NCBI GenBank assembly: GCA_964504305.1
Contig: CAZDEB010000002.1
Span: forward strand, 310,001-374,000
Direction: 5' to 3'
Origin: UBA11606 sp964504305
GTDB lineage: Bacteria; Actinomycetota; Acidimicrobiia; Acidimicrobiales; Aldehydirespiratoraceae
Length of the DNA: 64,000 nt
The position numbers and the translations under genes were made by a program. The notes beneath the pieces are model-generated. The model made no database searches and was not told the origin of the DNA. It saw only the letters and a list, made by a program, of their open reading frames with translations. Positions 1 to 8,666 of this stretch are shown piece after piece; within the stretch, counting starts at the first letter, position 1, and each line of letters opens with the position of its first letter.

Positions 1-242
1 TAACTGATCGAGGCGAACGGCGTGATCACGATCGCCAGAAGGACCATCATCGCAACAACGAAGACGGACACCCAGGTGTATTCCTGTTTGAGGAACGCTT
101 TGGCTCCTCGCTGGATCTCTTCCATGAGGAAGACCATGCGGTCGTTCCCGGGAGGTGCGGCCTTGACCGCCTTGTAATAAAAGCCGGCTAGCAAAAGCCC
201 GGCGATCGCCGAGATCAGAGCCAGATAGGGGACAGCGCTCAC
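1..242 (-). CDS. hppA: Membrane-bound proton/sodium-pumping pyrophosphatase, N-terminal fragment
   Basis: The reverse strand encodes about 80 residues running off the left edge. A GTG start at 242 follows a good ribosome site (ACAGGAGA). The product opens with a hydrophobic helix (ALISAIAGLLLAGFYYKAV), then a soluble stretch with MEEIQRGAKAFLKQEY, then a second hydrophobic helix. The GAxAFLxxEY pattern after the first helix is typical of integral membrane pyrophosphatases, which couple PPi hydrolysis to H+ or Na+ export. The catalytic DxxxD loops lie outside the window, so ion choice and K+ dependence cannot be judged. Confidence 0.85.
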   Translation of the reverse strand, partial: MSAVPYLALISAIAGLLLAGFYYKAVKAAPPGNDRMVFLMEEIQRGAKAFLKQEYTWVSVFVVAMMVLLAIVITPFASIS

Positions 243-322
243 AGTTTCTCCTGTCGTTGCGCGTTGAAAAGACCAGCAGACGCTATCGACCAGACAAGCG
301 GCCTACAAGCATCCTCACCGGA

Positions 323-1063
323 TTAAGTCGACTCGAGCCAGCGCACGACCTCGGTGGCAAGATCTCCAGCGGCATGCGCGCCACCAAACAGGTGGTCCGC
401 TCCGGCGATGGTTACCACCTCGGCATTGGCCGCGGCAGCCAAGCGCCTGGTCTGGGATTGCTCGACTACGTTGTCGTCACCGGCCTCGACGACCAACACC
501 GGGATCGTCAAATTTTGTGCGGCATCCAACACGTCGTGGTTGGCCAAGTCGGCCAAGAACCCATCTCCGATTCGAAACGGGCGCCCGCCGATGTCCACAT
601 CGATCGACCCGTCGTCGCCTCGTTCGCCATCGGTCAGCAGATGCGAAACATGGCCGACGCTTGATGGGGCGGCGATACAAATCAGCCGAGAGACGGTCTT
701 GAGCCGCGAAGCCGCAAGCACCGCGGCGGCCCCTCCGAGCGAGTGGCCGATGAGTAGGCACGGACCGGCATTGCGTTCGATGAGAGCTACCGCGGCCCGT
801 GTGATATCGCCGACCTCGGTGCCAACCGTAGTTTCGGCAAAGTCCCCGCCGCTCTCGCCCAGCCCGGTGGAATCGAACGTCAGCGTGAGCCATCCGGCCT
901 CGGTGAGCGCCTTGGCGAGACGGGTCGTGGTGTGAACATCCTTGCCACACGTGAAGCAATGGGCGAGAACGGCGCTGCCGCGGACCTCGTCCTCTGGCGC
1001 TCTAAGCAGTCCGGCTAGCCGCGCTCCCCCACTTCCGACAAAGTCAAAACGTTCGACGTTCAC
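323..1063 (-). CDS. Alpha/beta hydrolase (serine esterase-like)
   Basis: About 246 residues with an alpha/beta hydrolase fold. The nucleophile elbow is GHSLGG, the acid is likely in VEAGDDN and the histidine in GADHLFGG. The early segment LAHCFTCGKDVHTTTRLA resembles the short hydrolases often linked to or fused with OsmC proteins. The open frame extends upstream to 1321, but the extra residues are low-complexity and unlike the family. I prefer the GTG at 1063 (VNVERFDFVGSGG), where homology-like sequence begins, although no clear ribosome site precedes it; ATG at 1105 is the alternative. The substrate cannot be inferred. Confidence 0.8.
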   Translation of the reverse strand: MNVERFDFVGSGGARLAGLLRAPEDEVRGSAVLAHCFTCGKDVHTTTRLAKALTEAGWLTLTFDSTGLGESGGDFAETTVGTEVGDITRAAVALIERNAGPCLLIGHSLGGAAAVLAASRLKTVSRLICIAAPSSVGHVSHLLTDGERGDDGSIDVDIGGRPFRIGDGFLADLANHDVLDAAQNLTIPVLVVEAGDDNVVEQSQTRRLAAAANAEVVTIAGADHLFGGAHAAGDLATEVVRWLEST

Positions 1064-1212
1064 CGACGAATCATGACACGCCTTGGCCCCGCAACCACCC
1101 TGCATCACTAGCTGTGGCCATAACTGCCACGCAGAGTCAAATACTCGTTTCAGTCCGATAACGAAGCCCTCTGGACACTGTTTCTGGACACAAAAATCGG
1201 TCGACAAGTTAC

Positions 1213-1242
1213 CTAGAGGCCGCTGGTTGGGCGGCCGCCTAG
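1213..1242 (+). promoter_or_regulatory. Inverted repeat just upstream of the GGDEF-like gene
   Basis: GGCCGC (1218-1223) and GCGGCC (1231-1236) can pair around a 7-nt loop. The flanking CTAG tetramers (1213-1216, 1239-1242) can extend the stem across a small internal loop. The hairpin ends about 8 nt before the GGAGG ribosome site of the gene starting at 1259, so it could affect transcription or translation of that gene. This is structural evidence only. Confidence 0.35.
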
Positions 1243-1258
1243 AACATGGAGGTTCGAC

Positions 1259-1711
1259 ATGCTCTCGATCAATCGATCGATGCAACGCACCGCCGCTATC
1301 GCTACCGGCGGGTGGGCACAACTATTGGAAGGCGAAGAGGCCTTCGTCAAGCGCCGCGGCACGGGAGCCGGCGTGCTCTTGATCAACTACGCGAGAGAAC
1401 TTCTTCGCCATCTCCAAGATGACGACCGAATGCTGACAGAGTCGGCGGTGCTCGGAATAATCGAACGTCATCTCGAGTGGGCCGACCGAACCGCCATGGT
1501 GGGACCCGGCCGACTCGGAGTTGTGATGGTCCCGGTGGACGGTCCGCTCAGCCTGAGTCGTCGAGCGCGTAGCCTTCACCGCGACCTTCGTGCCGTTGGC
1601 ATCGAGGTCGACGTGGCCTACTCGATTCGTCGGCGTACCGGGGGCCTCGCCGCCGCCGCGGCGCGAGCCGACGCCGCCCTCGACAGCTCTATAGCCCGGT
1701 CGCGGCGCTGA
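1259..1711 (+). CDS. Small GGDEF-like domain protein without the GGDEF motif
   Basis: 150 residues, preceded by a strong ribosome site (GGAGG, 6-nt spacing) that fixes the ATG at 1259. The pattern LLINYARELLRHLQDDDRMLTESAVLGIIERHL, then a beta strand in GPGRLGVVMVPV, then helical SRRARSLHRDLRAVGIEVDVAYSI, resembles the fold of a diguanylate cyclase domain. Where active enzymes carry GG(D/E)EF there is GPGRLG, so cyclase activity is not expected. It could be a nucleotide-binding or purely structural relative. The assignment rests on pattern resemblance and is tentative. It converges on the sugar kinase, with a 5-nt gap. Confidence 0.55.
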   Translation: MLSINRSMQRTAAIATGGWAQLLEGEEAFVKRRGTGAGVLLINYARELLRHLQDDDRMLTESAVLGIIERHLEWADRTAMVGPGRLGVVMVPVDGPLSLSRRARSLHRDLRAVGIEVDVAYSIRRRTGGLAAAAARADAALDSSIARSRR

Positions 1712-1716
1712 ACCGC

Positions 1717-2574
1717 TCAGCCAACCGTTGTGGGACCAAGGTGTTGCAGCACTCGCGCCGCGACCCGATGACCCGCCAACACCGCTGATTTTGCATCGGC
1801 GCCGGTCCGGCGGCTCGCCAGAAACCCCGCAAGAAAACCGTCGCCGGCCCCTGTTCGGTCCCGTATTGGTTCAACAGGCGTGACGCTCACGGCGCTGGCC
1901 ACCCCGCCTTCTTGAACCACCAGAGTCGGCCGGCTGCCCGCGGTGATGATGGTTGTTGACGCACCGTCGATGCGATCGCGAGGCGACAGACCCAGCGCAA
2001 AATGTTCCTGACGATTCAAGATGACGGCATCGGGCCGGGCCGTACGTACCAGTTCCAAGAACGCTTCAGCGCCAAGTAACTCGAGATCTGAGGTGCCGGG
2101 ACCACCAAGGGCCAGCGGCACGTTTTGATCGCGTAGACGAGCCAAGAAGCGATCGACGGCGCTCGCCAGCGGATCCTCGGTGAACGCCGACGCTGCTAGG
2201 TAAACCTGTGTGACGCCTTCGAGGTTGACGTGATCGAGTTGGCTCGGCCCACGAGATGCGCCTCGGTCGACCAAGCGAGTCTTCGAACCTTGCCCCACCG
2301 TGGTGACAATCACGCCAGTGCCGCCCGCATGGCTGGCGACGACGGCCACGCCGCGACCCTCGAGTTCCTCAACGAGCAGATGCCCCAGAGCATCATCGCC
2401 GACCTGTCCTACAAACCTTGGACTTCCGCCAATCTCGGCGTCGATGGCTGCCACGTTGGCTGCACTGCCGCCCCGTACTCGCGCCGACCTGACTGCGGTG
2501 TCGGCGCCGCGCACCGGAGGGGTCTTCAACTGTATGAGCACCTCTTCGAGGAGGTCACCAATAGCCAACAGCAT
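1717..2574 (-). CDS. PfkB-family carbohydrate/nucleoside kinase
   Basis: 285 residues of the ribokinase fold. The N-terminal strand MLLAIGDLLEEV is followed by RVRGGSAANVA (substrate-binding GG region) and FVGQVGDDALG. The C-terminal PfkB signature is DRTGAGDGFLAGFL, containing the catalytic aspartate and the anion hole. It phosphorylates a hydroxymethyl group of a sugar or nucleoside using ATP, but the substrate is not readable from sequence. It is the last gene of a minus-strand run M23 peptidase - DivIVA-like - kinase; the gap to the DivIVA-like gene is 31 nt. Confidence 0.85.
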   Translation of the reverse strand: MLLAIGDLLEEVLIQLKTPPVRGADTAVRSARVRGGSAANVAAIDAEIGGSPRFVGQVGDDALGHLLVEELEGRGVAVVASHAGGTGVIVTTVGQGSKTRLVDRGASRGPSQLDHVNLEGVTQVYLAASAFTEDPLASAVDRFLARLRDQNVPLALGGPGTSDLELLGAEAFLELVRTARPDAVILNRQEHFALGLSPRDRIDGASTTIITAGSRPTLVVQEGGVASAVSVTPVEPIRDRTGAGDGFLAGFLASRRTGADAKSAVLAGHRVAARVLQHLGPTTVG

Positions 2575-2605
2575 TGGGGCAATGTAGTGGTTGACGCCGG
2601 GTCGG

Positions 2606-2941
2606 TCAGAAAGGAGTTGCGGTGTCGGGGTCTGGCCGCAAGTCGATCACGTGATCTCGGGCCCGGCCCAGTTCGTAGGCGTCGGCCAAAATCGCCGCAG
2701 CATCGGCGTTGGCCTGGGCGCGAATCTCGGCGGCATCGGCCTCGGCCGAGCCAAGAACGTCTTCGACGCTGCGACGCGTAGCGCGAAGAACGAGTTCTTG
2801 TTGCTCGTCGCTGAGCGCTTCGTCGAGGGCTGCTTGCAAAGATGCGATATGGGTATCGACCGTTGCCAGGTGCGCATCGACGGAGCGGCGGCGATAACCC
2901 AACGGTCGCCGCGAAAAGTGTGGTTTGTTCTTGCGGTTCAT
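2606..2941 (-). CDS. Short DivIVA/Wag31-like coiled-coil protein
   Basis: 111 residues from the ATG at 2941, chosen because AAGGAGGGC lies immediately upstream; an ATG at 2962 would add seven residues. The N-terminus HFSRRPLGYRRRSVDAHL matches the DivIVA N-terminal pattern (F-x-R-R-x-x-GY-x-x-x-x-VD-x-x-L), which binds curved membrane in polar growth proteins. A charged, alanine-rich coiled coil (residues 25-95) follows. It is much shorter than Wag31. Its place between a cell-wall peptidase and a kinase suggests an envelope or septum role, which is an inference. Confidence 0.65.
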   Translation of the reverse strand: MNRKNKPHFSRRPLGYRRRSVDAHLATVDTHIASLQAALDEALSDEQQELVLRATRRSVEDVLGSAEADAAEIRAQANADAAAILADAYELGRARDHVIDLRPDPDTATPF

Positions 2942-2980
2942 CTGCCCTCCTTCGCCATCCATGAGTGTACACGTCGCCCT

Positions 2981-4132
2981 CTATGGGAGAAAGGCCACGG
3001 GGTCCTTCGGTTCGCCGTTCACCCGCACCTCGAAGTGAAGGTGTGGACCGGTGCTGTTTCCCGTAGAACCGATCTTGCCGATGACTTCGCCTTGATCAAC
3101 CACGTCACCAACCGCGACCAAGATCTTTGACATATGGGCGTAGAGAGTCGAAACCTGGCCGTCACCATGAATCAGCACAACCGCGTTGCCGTATCCGCCC
3201 TTGGTCCCGGCGAAAATCACTCGACCGTCCTTGGCGGCCCAGATCGGGTCCCCGCTCGCGGCGCCGATATCGACACCGGTGTGTTTACGCACCGATCCGA
3301 AGATCGGGTGCAGGCGGGGTCCGAAACCCGACCCGATCCGACCGTCGGTGGGCATGATGTAGCCCTCGAGGGAGGCCGAGCCGGGCGCCAAACCGGTCGC
3401 TTCGGCGGTGGCCGAGCGCAACAATGCCGTGAACTCGGCGCTTTCGGCTTCGAAGGCGTCGGCTTCGGCTTCGTAGGCGTCGATTCGTTTGCGAAGTTCG
3501 GCCTGCACATCGAGCTGCACCGCCTGACGCTCGATCAGCTGGGCCAGCTCGGCTTCGACCTCGCCTCGTAGTCGGTCAGCCTCGGCTTGTGCGGCCTGGC
3601 CAGCTTCGAGATTGGCCTCACGAACAGCCACAGTTGCCCGCAGGTCGTCGACAAGATCTCGTTCGTTGCCCGAAGCAAAGTCGAGCATCGCTAGTCGCAC
3701 AGCAGTGCGGTTGACGTCGGCTGACCCGAGCCAGGGTTCGACCGATCGCTCGGTTCGGACGAAAGCGTCGACAGCCCGGTCCAGGATTTCGACCTTGGTC
3801 GCCTGGACCGCGATATCGGCCTCGGCCGCAGCCTGTTCTCGATGCACTACTTCGGCCTCAGCGGCGTCGAGAGCCTGCTTGGCACCGGCGACCCGGGCGG
3901 CCTGAGCATCGACCAAACTCTCGATCTGTTGAAGGGTGGCGGCGATTACGGCGTCGTCTTGTTCGAGCAGGGCTACTTCGGCCAGCGCGGCCAGCTCTGC
4001 CTCTCGTGCCTGTTCTCGCTGACGCCGCAGATCGCTGAGCGTCTCCTCGGCAACCACAGGCGGTGCCGCCAAAAACGCCAGAAGCACCACGAGACCAAAG
4101 CGAGCTAACCGTGATCGTGTGAGGTTGGACAT
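2981..4132 (-). CDS. Secreted M23 peptidase with coiled-coil (EnvC/LytM-like)
   Basis: 383 residues from the ATG at 4132; upstream in-frame codons are discarded because the signal peptide starts here (residues 1-28, RSRLARFGLVVLLAFLAAPPVVA). Residues 30-250 form a long alanine/glutamate-rich coiled coil. The C-terminal LytM/M23 domain (about 265-383) holds the zinc ligands H284 and D288 (HTGVDIG) and the H364-L-H366 motif, so it should be an active peptidoglycan endopeptidase or an activator of the same fold. It is exported, acting at the wall. It is transcribed divergently from the LCP gene and heads the operon with the DivIVA-like protein. Confidence 0.88.
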   Translation of the reverse strand: MSNLTRSRLARFGLVVLLAFLAAPPVVAEETLSDLRRQREQAREAELAALAEVALLEQDDAVIAATLQQIESLVDAQAARVAGAKQALDAAEAEVVHREQAAAEADIAVQATKVEILDRAVDAFVRTERSVEPWLGSADVNRTAVRLAMLDFASGNERDLVDDLRATVAVREANLEAGQAAQAEADRLRGEVEAELAQLIERQAVQLDVQAELRKRIDAYEAEADAFEAESAEFTALLRSATAEATGLAPGSASLEGYIMPTDGRIGSGFGPRLHPIFGSVRKHTGVDIGAASGDPIWAAKDGRVIFAGTKGGYGNAVVLIHGDGQVSTLYAHMSKILVAVGDVVDQGEVIGKIGSTGNSTGPHLHFEVRVNGEPKDPVAFLP

Positions 4133-4235
4133 AGTGCACCAGTAGAGGGGGCCCGCCTGACCACAGTAGTGAGTCGGTCGCCTCGGGTGGTGCCACACGT
4201 CGTGACTGGGGTTCGACGCTGGTTGACTTGGGCCA

Positions 4236-5255
4236 ATGTCGGATCTACCCCCCGATCCTCGTTCGCTTCAGGTTGGCGCGCCCAAGGCCACGCCTCCCGT
4301 GGTCGAGCCTGCGCGTCCGCGCCGTCGTCGTCGATGGCCGTGGGCAGTTGCCGCGCTCTTGGTGATAGTCGGACTTCCAACTTCGGTTCTGGCCACCGTT
4401 TCTTGGTCGACATGGAGCGATGTCGAACGAGTCGATCTTTCGCGGGTTCTGACCGGTTCGCCGACCGCGACCAATTACTTGGTTGTGGGTACCGATTCAC
4501 GCGCTGGGATCGACCCCGGCATCGAGAACGCGGCCGCGATATTCGGCGATGGCGTGGCCGGCGAGCGCACCGACACCGTAGCGGTGCTGCGCATCGACGG
4601 AGGCGACGTTTCGTTGCTCGCAATCCCTCGAGATCTGTACGTTGCGATAGATGGCTCCGGGACCAGACGGATCAATGCGGCGTATGTGTTCGGCGGCCCC
4701 GAACTGCTGATCGACACGGTCCAACGCCAGCTCGGTATCGGGATCGACCACTATCTCGAGGTCGATATCGCCGGGTTTCTCGGCCTGGTCGATGCTCTCG
4801 GGGGCGTCACCATCGACTTCCCGTATCCCGCGACCGACAACCGCTCCGGACTCAATGTTGGGTCGGGTCCACAGCTGCTCGACGGCAACACCGCGCTGGC
4901 GTTCGTGCGCTCACGCCACTACACCGAGTTTCGAGACGGTGTTGCCGTCACTGACCCCACTTCCGACCTCGGCCGCGTCCAGCGCCAACAACAATTCATG
5001 GGCTCGATCTTTGCAGCCCTCGGCGAAACCAAAAACCCGATTGTGTTGCTGGACGCGCTGAGAGCAGTGAGCGCCAACGTGCGAGTCGACGACCAAATGA
5101 GTCTTCGCGACGCGGCTGGCCTTGGTCTAGTGGTGCGCGGTTCGTCACCACAGACCGCCACCGTTCCCACCAGCCGGTACATAACCCCGAACGGTGCCGA
5201 CGTATTGCTCATCGCGCCCGAAGCCGACCAGGTGCTGGCTCCGTTCCGGCGCTAG
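4236..5255 (+). CDS. LytR-CpsA-Psr (LCP) family wall-polymer transferase
   Basis: 339 residues: a proline/arginine-rich cytoplasmic tail, one transmembrane helix (about 36-56, WPWAVAALLVIVGLPTSVLAT), then the extracellular LCP domain. Diagnostic blocks are YLVVGTDSRAG, RTDTVAVLRID, LLAIPRDLYV, RINAAYVFGG and LVDALGGVTIDFP, including the polyprenyl-phosphate-binding arginines. LCP enzymes move glycopolymers from undecaprenyl carriers to peptidoglycan. It sits divergently from the secreted M23 peptidase, forming a cell-wall neighbourhood. The GTC/ATG-rich upstream region lacks a ribosome site, so the transcript may be leaderless. Confidence 0.92.
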   Translation: MSDLPPDPRSLQVGAPKATPPVVEPARPRRRRRWPWAVAALLVIVGLPTSVLATVSWSTWSDVERVDLSRVLTGSPTATNYLVVGTDSRAGIDPGIENAAAIFGDGVAGERTDTVAVLRIDGGDVSLLAIPRDLYVAIDGSGTRRINAAYVFGGPELLIDTVQRQLGIGIDHYLEVDIAGFLGLVDALGGVTIDFPYPATDNRSGLNVGSGPQLLDGNTALAFVRSRHYTEFRDGVAVTDPTSDLGRVQRQQQFMGSIFAALGETKNPIVLLDALRAVSANVRVDDQMSLRDAAGLGLVVRGSSPQTATVPTSRYITPNGADVLLIAPEADQVLAPFRR

Positions 5256-5272
5256 CGGTACGGTCAGCGGCC

Positions 5273-6439
5273 ATGGCCCCGCCCTCCCCCGTCACCGTTG
5301 ACGCTATTTCTCCCGACTGGCTCACAACAGTTCTGATCGAAAATGAGGCCATCGACCCGGGCTCGCGTGTCGAGAGCATCGACGCCAACATCCTTGGCGA
5401 GGGCGAAGGCTTCATGGGAGTGGTTGCTCGACTTCGGGTCGAGTACCGCGGTGTTCCCGGGCCCGCGACGATGATCTGCAAGTTGCCGACTCATATCGCC
5501 GCCAATCGAGCGGCCGGCCATCTACTCGGCGTCTACGTCCGCGAAGTGCAGGCTTATCGAACGTTGCTCGCCGATGTCGACGTTGCTCACCCGCAGATGT
5601 ACGCAGCGGTCCACGACAACGAACCGGCGAGCATCTTGCCCTTGCTTCGTTTGCGAAAAGCCGAACGGCTACCGATCTGGCTGCTGCGGCTAATTTTGCG
5701 TCGCGCCCTTTCGGACTCCGATGTGCCGGGATCGGTGCTCTTGCTAGAAGACCATGCCGATCTGGAAATGGGCGACCACCTGACTGGCTGCATCCCACAA
5801 CGAGCCGCCGCGGTCTTGACCGCTACCGCGGCGATGCACGCTTCGACCTGGGGCGACCGGGCCCCCGCTCCCGCCGCGTGGCTGATGCGCGGCGACGCCC
5901 TCTCCCAACTCTCCCATGCTGCGTATATGCGATCTCGGCGAAAGTTCGCCAAACGGGTCGAGGGGATCTTCGATGATCGTTCTCTCGCGTTGTTGAAGCA
6001 ACTTCGTCGCGACGGCCGCCAGCTCATGCACGACCTCCATAACCGCTCACCGCTTTGTGTCAACCACGGCGACCTGCGACTCGACAACATGTTCTTCGAC
6101 TCCGACGGCCGACTCGCCTCTCTATTCGACTGGCAGTCGCCGTCGCTAGCACCCGGTGCCGTTGATGTGGCCTATTTCTTGACCCTCTCGATGGCGCCCG
6201 ACACATCCGAGGCCGAAATCGACGAGCTGCTGAGCGTCTATCACTCGGCGCTCGGGACCAACGGGGTCACTGGGTACAGCCTCGACTCGCTACATCACGA
6301 TTACGCCGATTCGCTGATGATGCTGCTGCTTCGCACCGTCCCTGTCGACGTGGTTGATTTCGGCGAAGAGCGAGGCGCCGACCTGGTCACCGAAACGCTT
6401 CGACGCCTAAACGCCCGCCTCGCTCGCGTTAGTGCCTAA
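5273..6439 (+). CDS. APH-like phosphotransferase (ecdysteroid/choline kinase-like)
   Basis: 388 residues of the aminoglycoside phosphotransferase/choline kinase fold. The catalytic loop is CVNHGDLRLDNMFF (Asp of HGD plus downstream Asn) and the metal site is LFDWQSPSLAPGAVDVAYFL. The N-terminal part (GEGEGFMGVVARLRVEY) matches the G-loop region of the kinase group that includes insect ecdysteroid kinases and bacterial phosphotransferases near CoA metabolism. The substrate is unknown. It lies 17 nt after the LCP gene and 9 nt before menB, so all three may be cotranscribed. Confidence 0.8.
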   Translation: MAPPSPVTVDAISPDWLTTVLIENEAIDPGSRVESIDANILGEGEGFMGVVARLRVEYRGVPGPATMICKLPTHIAANRAAGHLLGVYVREVQAYRTLLADVDVAHPQMYAAVHDNEPASILPLLRLRKAERLPIWLLRLILRRALSDSDVPGSVLLLEDHADLEMGDHLTGCIPQRAAAVLTATAAMHASTWGDRAPAPAAWLMRGDALSQLSHAAYMRSRRKFAKRVEGIFDDRSLALLKQLRRDGRQLMHDLHNRSPLCVNHGDLRLDNMFFDSDGRLASLFDWQSPSLAPGAVDVAYFLTLSMAPDTSEAEIDELLSVYHSALGTNGVTGYSLDSLHHDYADSLMMLLLRTVPVDVVDFGEERGADLVTETLRRLNARLARVSA

Positions 6440-6448
6440 CCTGCGCCC

Positions 6449-7363
6449 ATGGCTGACAGGTTCATATCGGAAACGTTCGACTCCGACCGCTGGAGCGCTG
6501 TCGAGGCCGTCGGCGAACTCACCGACATCACCTACCATCGCGCCGTCGGCCAAGGCACCGTACGTATCGCATTCGATCGTCCCGAGGTGCGCAATGCGTT
6601 CAGGCCCAACACCGTCGACGAGCTTTACCGTTGCCTCGATCATGCTCGGATGACCAGCGACGTTGGGTGTGTGCTGCTTACCGGCAACGGACCATCACCC
6701 AAGGACGGCGGTTGGGCGTTTTGCAGCGGCGGCGACCAGCGCATCCGGGGCAAGTCGGGATATCAATACGCCGAAGGCGAAACGGCCGAGTCCATCGATC
6801 CGGCCCGCTCTGGCCGCCTGCACATCCTCGAAGTTCAACGCCTCATCCGTACGATGCCCAAGATCGTGATCGCCGTCGTGCCTGGTTGGGCCGTCGGCGG
6901 AGGCCACAGCCTGCATGTGACCGCCGACCTCAGCCTGGCCAGCGCAGAACACGCCATCTTCAAACAAACCGATACCGACGTCGCCAGCTTCGACGGCGGG
7001 TTCGGATCGGCATACCTGGCCCGTCAGGTCGGCCAAAAACGGGCCCGGGAGATCTTCTTCCTGGGACGTAACTACGGGGCGCAAGAAGCGTTCGACATGG
7101 GAATGGTCAACGCGGTAATCCCCCACGCCGATCTCGAATCCACCGCGCTCGAATGGGGAGCCGAAATCAACGCCAAGAGTCCCACTGCTCAGCGCATGGC
7201 CAAGTTCTCGTTCAACTTGATCGACGACGGTCTTGTCGGCCAGCAGGTCTTTGCCGGCGAGGCCACGCGTCTGGCGTACATGACCGACGAAGCAGTAGAG
7301 GGACGCGATGCTTTCCTCCAAAAGCGCGAGCCGGACTGGTCGCCGTTCCCGTGGTACTTCTGA
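6449..7363 (+). CDS. menB: 1,4-dihydroxy-2-naphthoyl-CoA synthase (menaquinone biosynthesis)
   Basis: 304 residues of the crotonase fold with the MenB-specific pattern. The oxyanion and ring-closure segments are FCSGGDQRIRGKSGY and VVPGWAVGGGHSLHVTADL; the catalytic region is KQTDTDVASFDGGFGSAYLARQVG; the C-terminus is AFLQKREPDWSPFPWYF, diagnostic for MenB over ordinary enoyl-CoA hydratases. It closes the second ring of the naphthoquinone from o-succinylbenzoyl-CoA. Other men genes are not in the window. Its last 13 nt overlap the start of the pseudouridine synthase gene, implying translational coupling. Confidence 0.95.
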   Translation: MADRFISETFDSDRWSAVEAVGELTDITYHRAVGQGTVRIAFDRPEVRNAFRPNTVDELYRCLDHARMTSDVGCVLLTGNGPSPKDGGWAFCSGGDQRIRGKSGYQYAEGETAESIDPARSGRLHILEVQRLIRTMPKIVIAVVPGWAVGGGHSLHVTADLSLASAEHAIFKQTDTDVASFDGGFGSAYLARQVGQKRAREIFFLGRNYGAQEAFDMGMVNAVIPHADLESTALEWGAEINAKSPTAQRMAKFSFNLIDDGLVGQQVFAGEATRLAYMTDEAVEGRDAFLQKREPDWSPFPWYF

Positions 7364-8004
7364 ACCTCGACGACCCCAACCTCGTCGTCGCGTTCTGGAA
7401 GCCCTACGACTGCCTGACCGCGTTCACCGACCGTGACGGTCGATCAACGTTGGCCGATTACATCGACATCCCCGATGTATACGCGGCCGGGCGTCTCGAT
7501 CGCGACAGCGAAGGACTGCTGCTGCTCACCCGAGGCAAGGCTCTACGTGGCGCACTGATGGATCCTCGTTTGGCCCATCCTCGCCGCTACCTGGTCCAGG
7601 TCGAAGGCGTGCCAACTTCTGAGGCTCTCGATTCGTTGAGCCGCGGGGTAGATCTCAAAGATGGCCGAACCCGGCCAGCGCAGGCCGAACTTCTCGAAAC
7701 GGCACCAGATTTGCCTCCTCGCCCGGTGCCGATTCGGGTACGGAAGTCGATCCCCGATTCGTGGGTGCGCCTCACTTTGACCGAAGGCAAGAACCGACAA
7801 GTTCGGCGGATGACAGCGGCCGTGGGCTTCCCGACCCTACGGCTCGTACGCGACTCGATCGGATCGATATCTCTCAACGGTCTGGCGCCGGGTCAGTGGC
7901 GCGTCCTCACCACAGACCAGCGAGATGGGCTCACCAAAGCGTTGAAGCGGCCGGGAGGCGCCAGTCGATCGGGTTCTGGTCGCTCTCGGTCAAGGCGGCG
8001 TTGA
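7351..8004 (+). CDS. RsuA/RluE-family pseudouridine synthase (no S4 domain)
   Basis: 217 residues from the GTG at 7351, the only in-frame start near the beginning of the conserved sequence. Catalytic motif AAGRLDRDSEGLLLLT contains the nucleophilic Asp; KNRQVRRMTAAVGFPTLRLVR is the RsuA-family RNA-binding block. The N-terminus (VVAFWKPYDCLTAF) corresponds to the FxKPxgvl(s/t)xF start of RluE-type enzymes that lack the S4 domain. It should isomerise a uridine in 23S or 16S rRNA. The last 74 nt, coding for a Ser/Arg-rich tail (RSGSGRSRSRRR), overlap the 3' end of ung on the other strand. Confidence 0.88.
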   Translation: MVLLNLDDPNLVVAFWKPYDCLTAFTDRDGRSTLADYIDIPDVYAAGRLDRDSEGLLLLTRGKALRGALMDPRLAHPRRYLVQVEGVPTSEALDSLSRGVDLKDGRTRPAQAELLETAPDLPPRPVPIRVRKSIPDSWVRLTLTEGKNRQVRRMTAAVGFPTLRLVRDSIGSISLNGLAPGQWRVLTTDQRDGLTKALKRPGGASRSGSGRSRSRRR

Positions 8005-8617
8005 TCTGGCTGAACGGCCGAGACCCGATAAATCCTCGATACGCCGACAATGGGCTGGGGTGCGCCGACTCGATAACCACATGGCGATTTGAGTCAATGT
8101 TCGTGGCCTTGGAACGTGCCGCGGCGCCCCACAGCACGAACACGACCCGCCTCGGCAGTCTGTCAACCGCGGCGATCACCGAATCGGTGAACTCGGACCA
8201 ACCGTGCCCTTGGTGACTTCCGGCCTCGCCACAGGCCACCGTGAGAGTGGTGTTGAGCAACAAGATTCCCTGTTGAGCCCACGGCGTCAGGTCGCCCGAA
8301 TCCGGGGTTGGCACGCCGACATCAGATTCGAGCTCGGTGAAGATGTTTCGCAACGACGGAGGAATCTTCACTCCGGGGCTGACCGAGAAGGCCAATCCGT
8401 TGGCCTGACCCGGTCCGTGATAGGGGTCCTGTCCCAAGACCACGACCCTGACTTGAGCAAGCGGGCACAACTCGAGGGCCCGAAACACCTGGTCCGCCGC
8501 CGGATACACGTCCTTCGACCGACGTTCGCGTTCGACGAAGTCACTTAGCTCGGCCCAATAGGGCCGCGCCATCTCGTCGGCCAACGCCGGCCCCCAATCC
8601 CCCAAATCGGCCATCAA
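7931..8617 (-). CDS. ung: Uracil-DNA glycosylase (family 1)
   Basis: 228 residues. Motif A is GQDPYHGPGQANGLAFS (catalytic Asp64, Tyr for thymine exclusion) and motif B is HPSPLSAYRGFIGSRPFS (catalytic His and the minor-groove loop). It removes uracil from DNA at the start of base excision repair. ATG at 8617 or 8614 both fit. It is divergent from bioB (49-nt gap) and convergent with the pseudouridine synthase, overlapping it by 74 nt. The final residues (ESDQNPIDWRLPAASTLW) fall in the overlap and lie beyond the conserved core. Confidence 0.95.
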   Translation of the reverse strand: MMADLGDWGPALADEMARPYWAELSDFVERERRSKDVYPAADQVFRALELCPLAQVRVVVLGQDPYHGPGQANGLAFSVSPGVKIPPSLRNIFTELESDVGVPTPDSGDLTPWAQQGILLLNTTLTVACGEAGSHQGHGWSEFTDSVIAAVDRLPRRVVFVLWGAAARSKATNIDSNRHVVIESAHPSPLSAYRGFIGSRPFSQINAALTESDQNPIDWRLPAASTLW

Positions 8618-8666
8618 CGAACTCTACGACTGACGGTGTTGGAAATCAGCCGTAATCTCGGCCACC

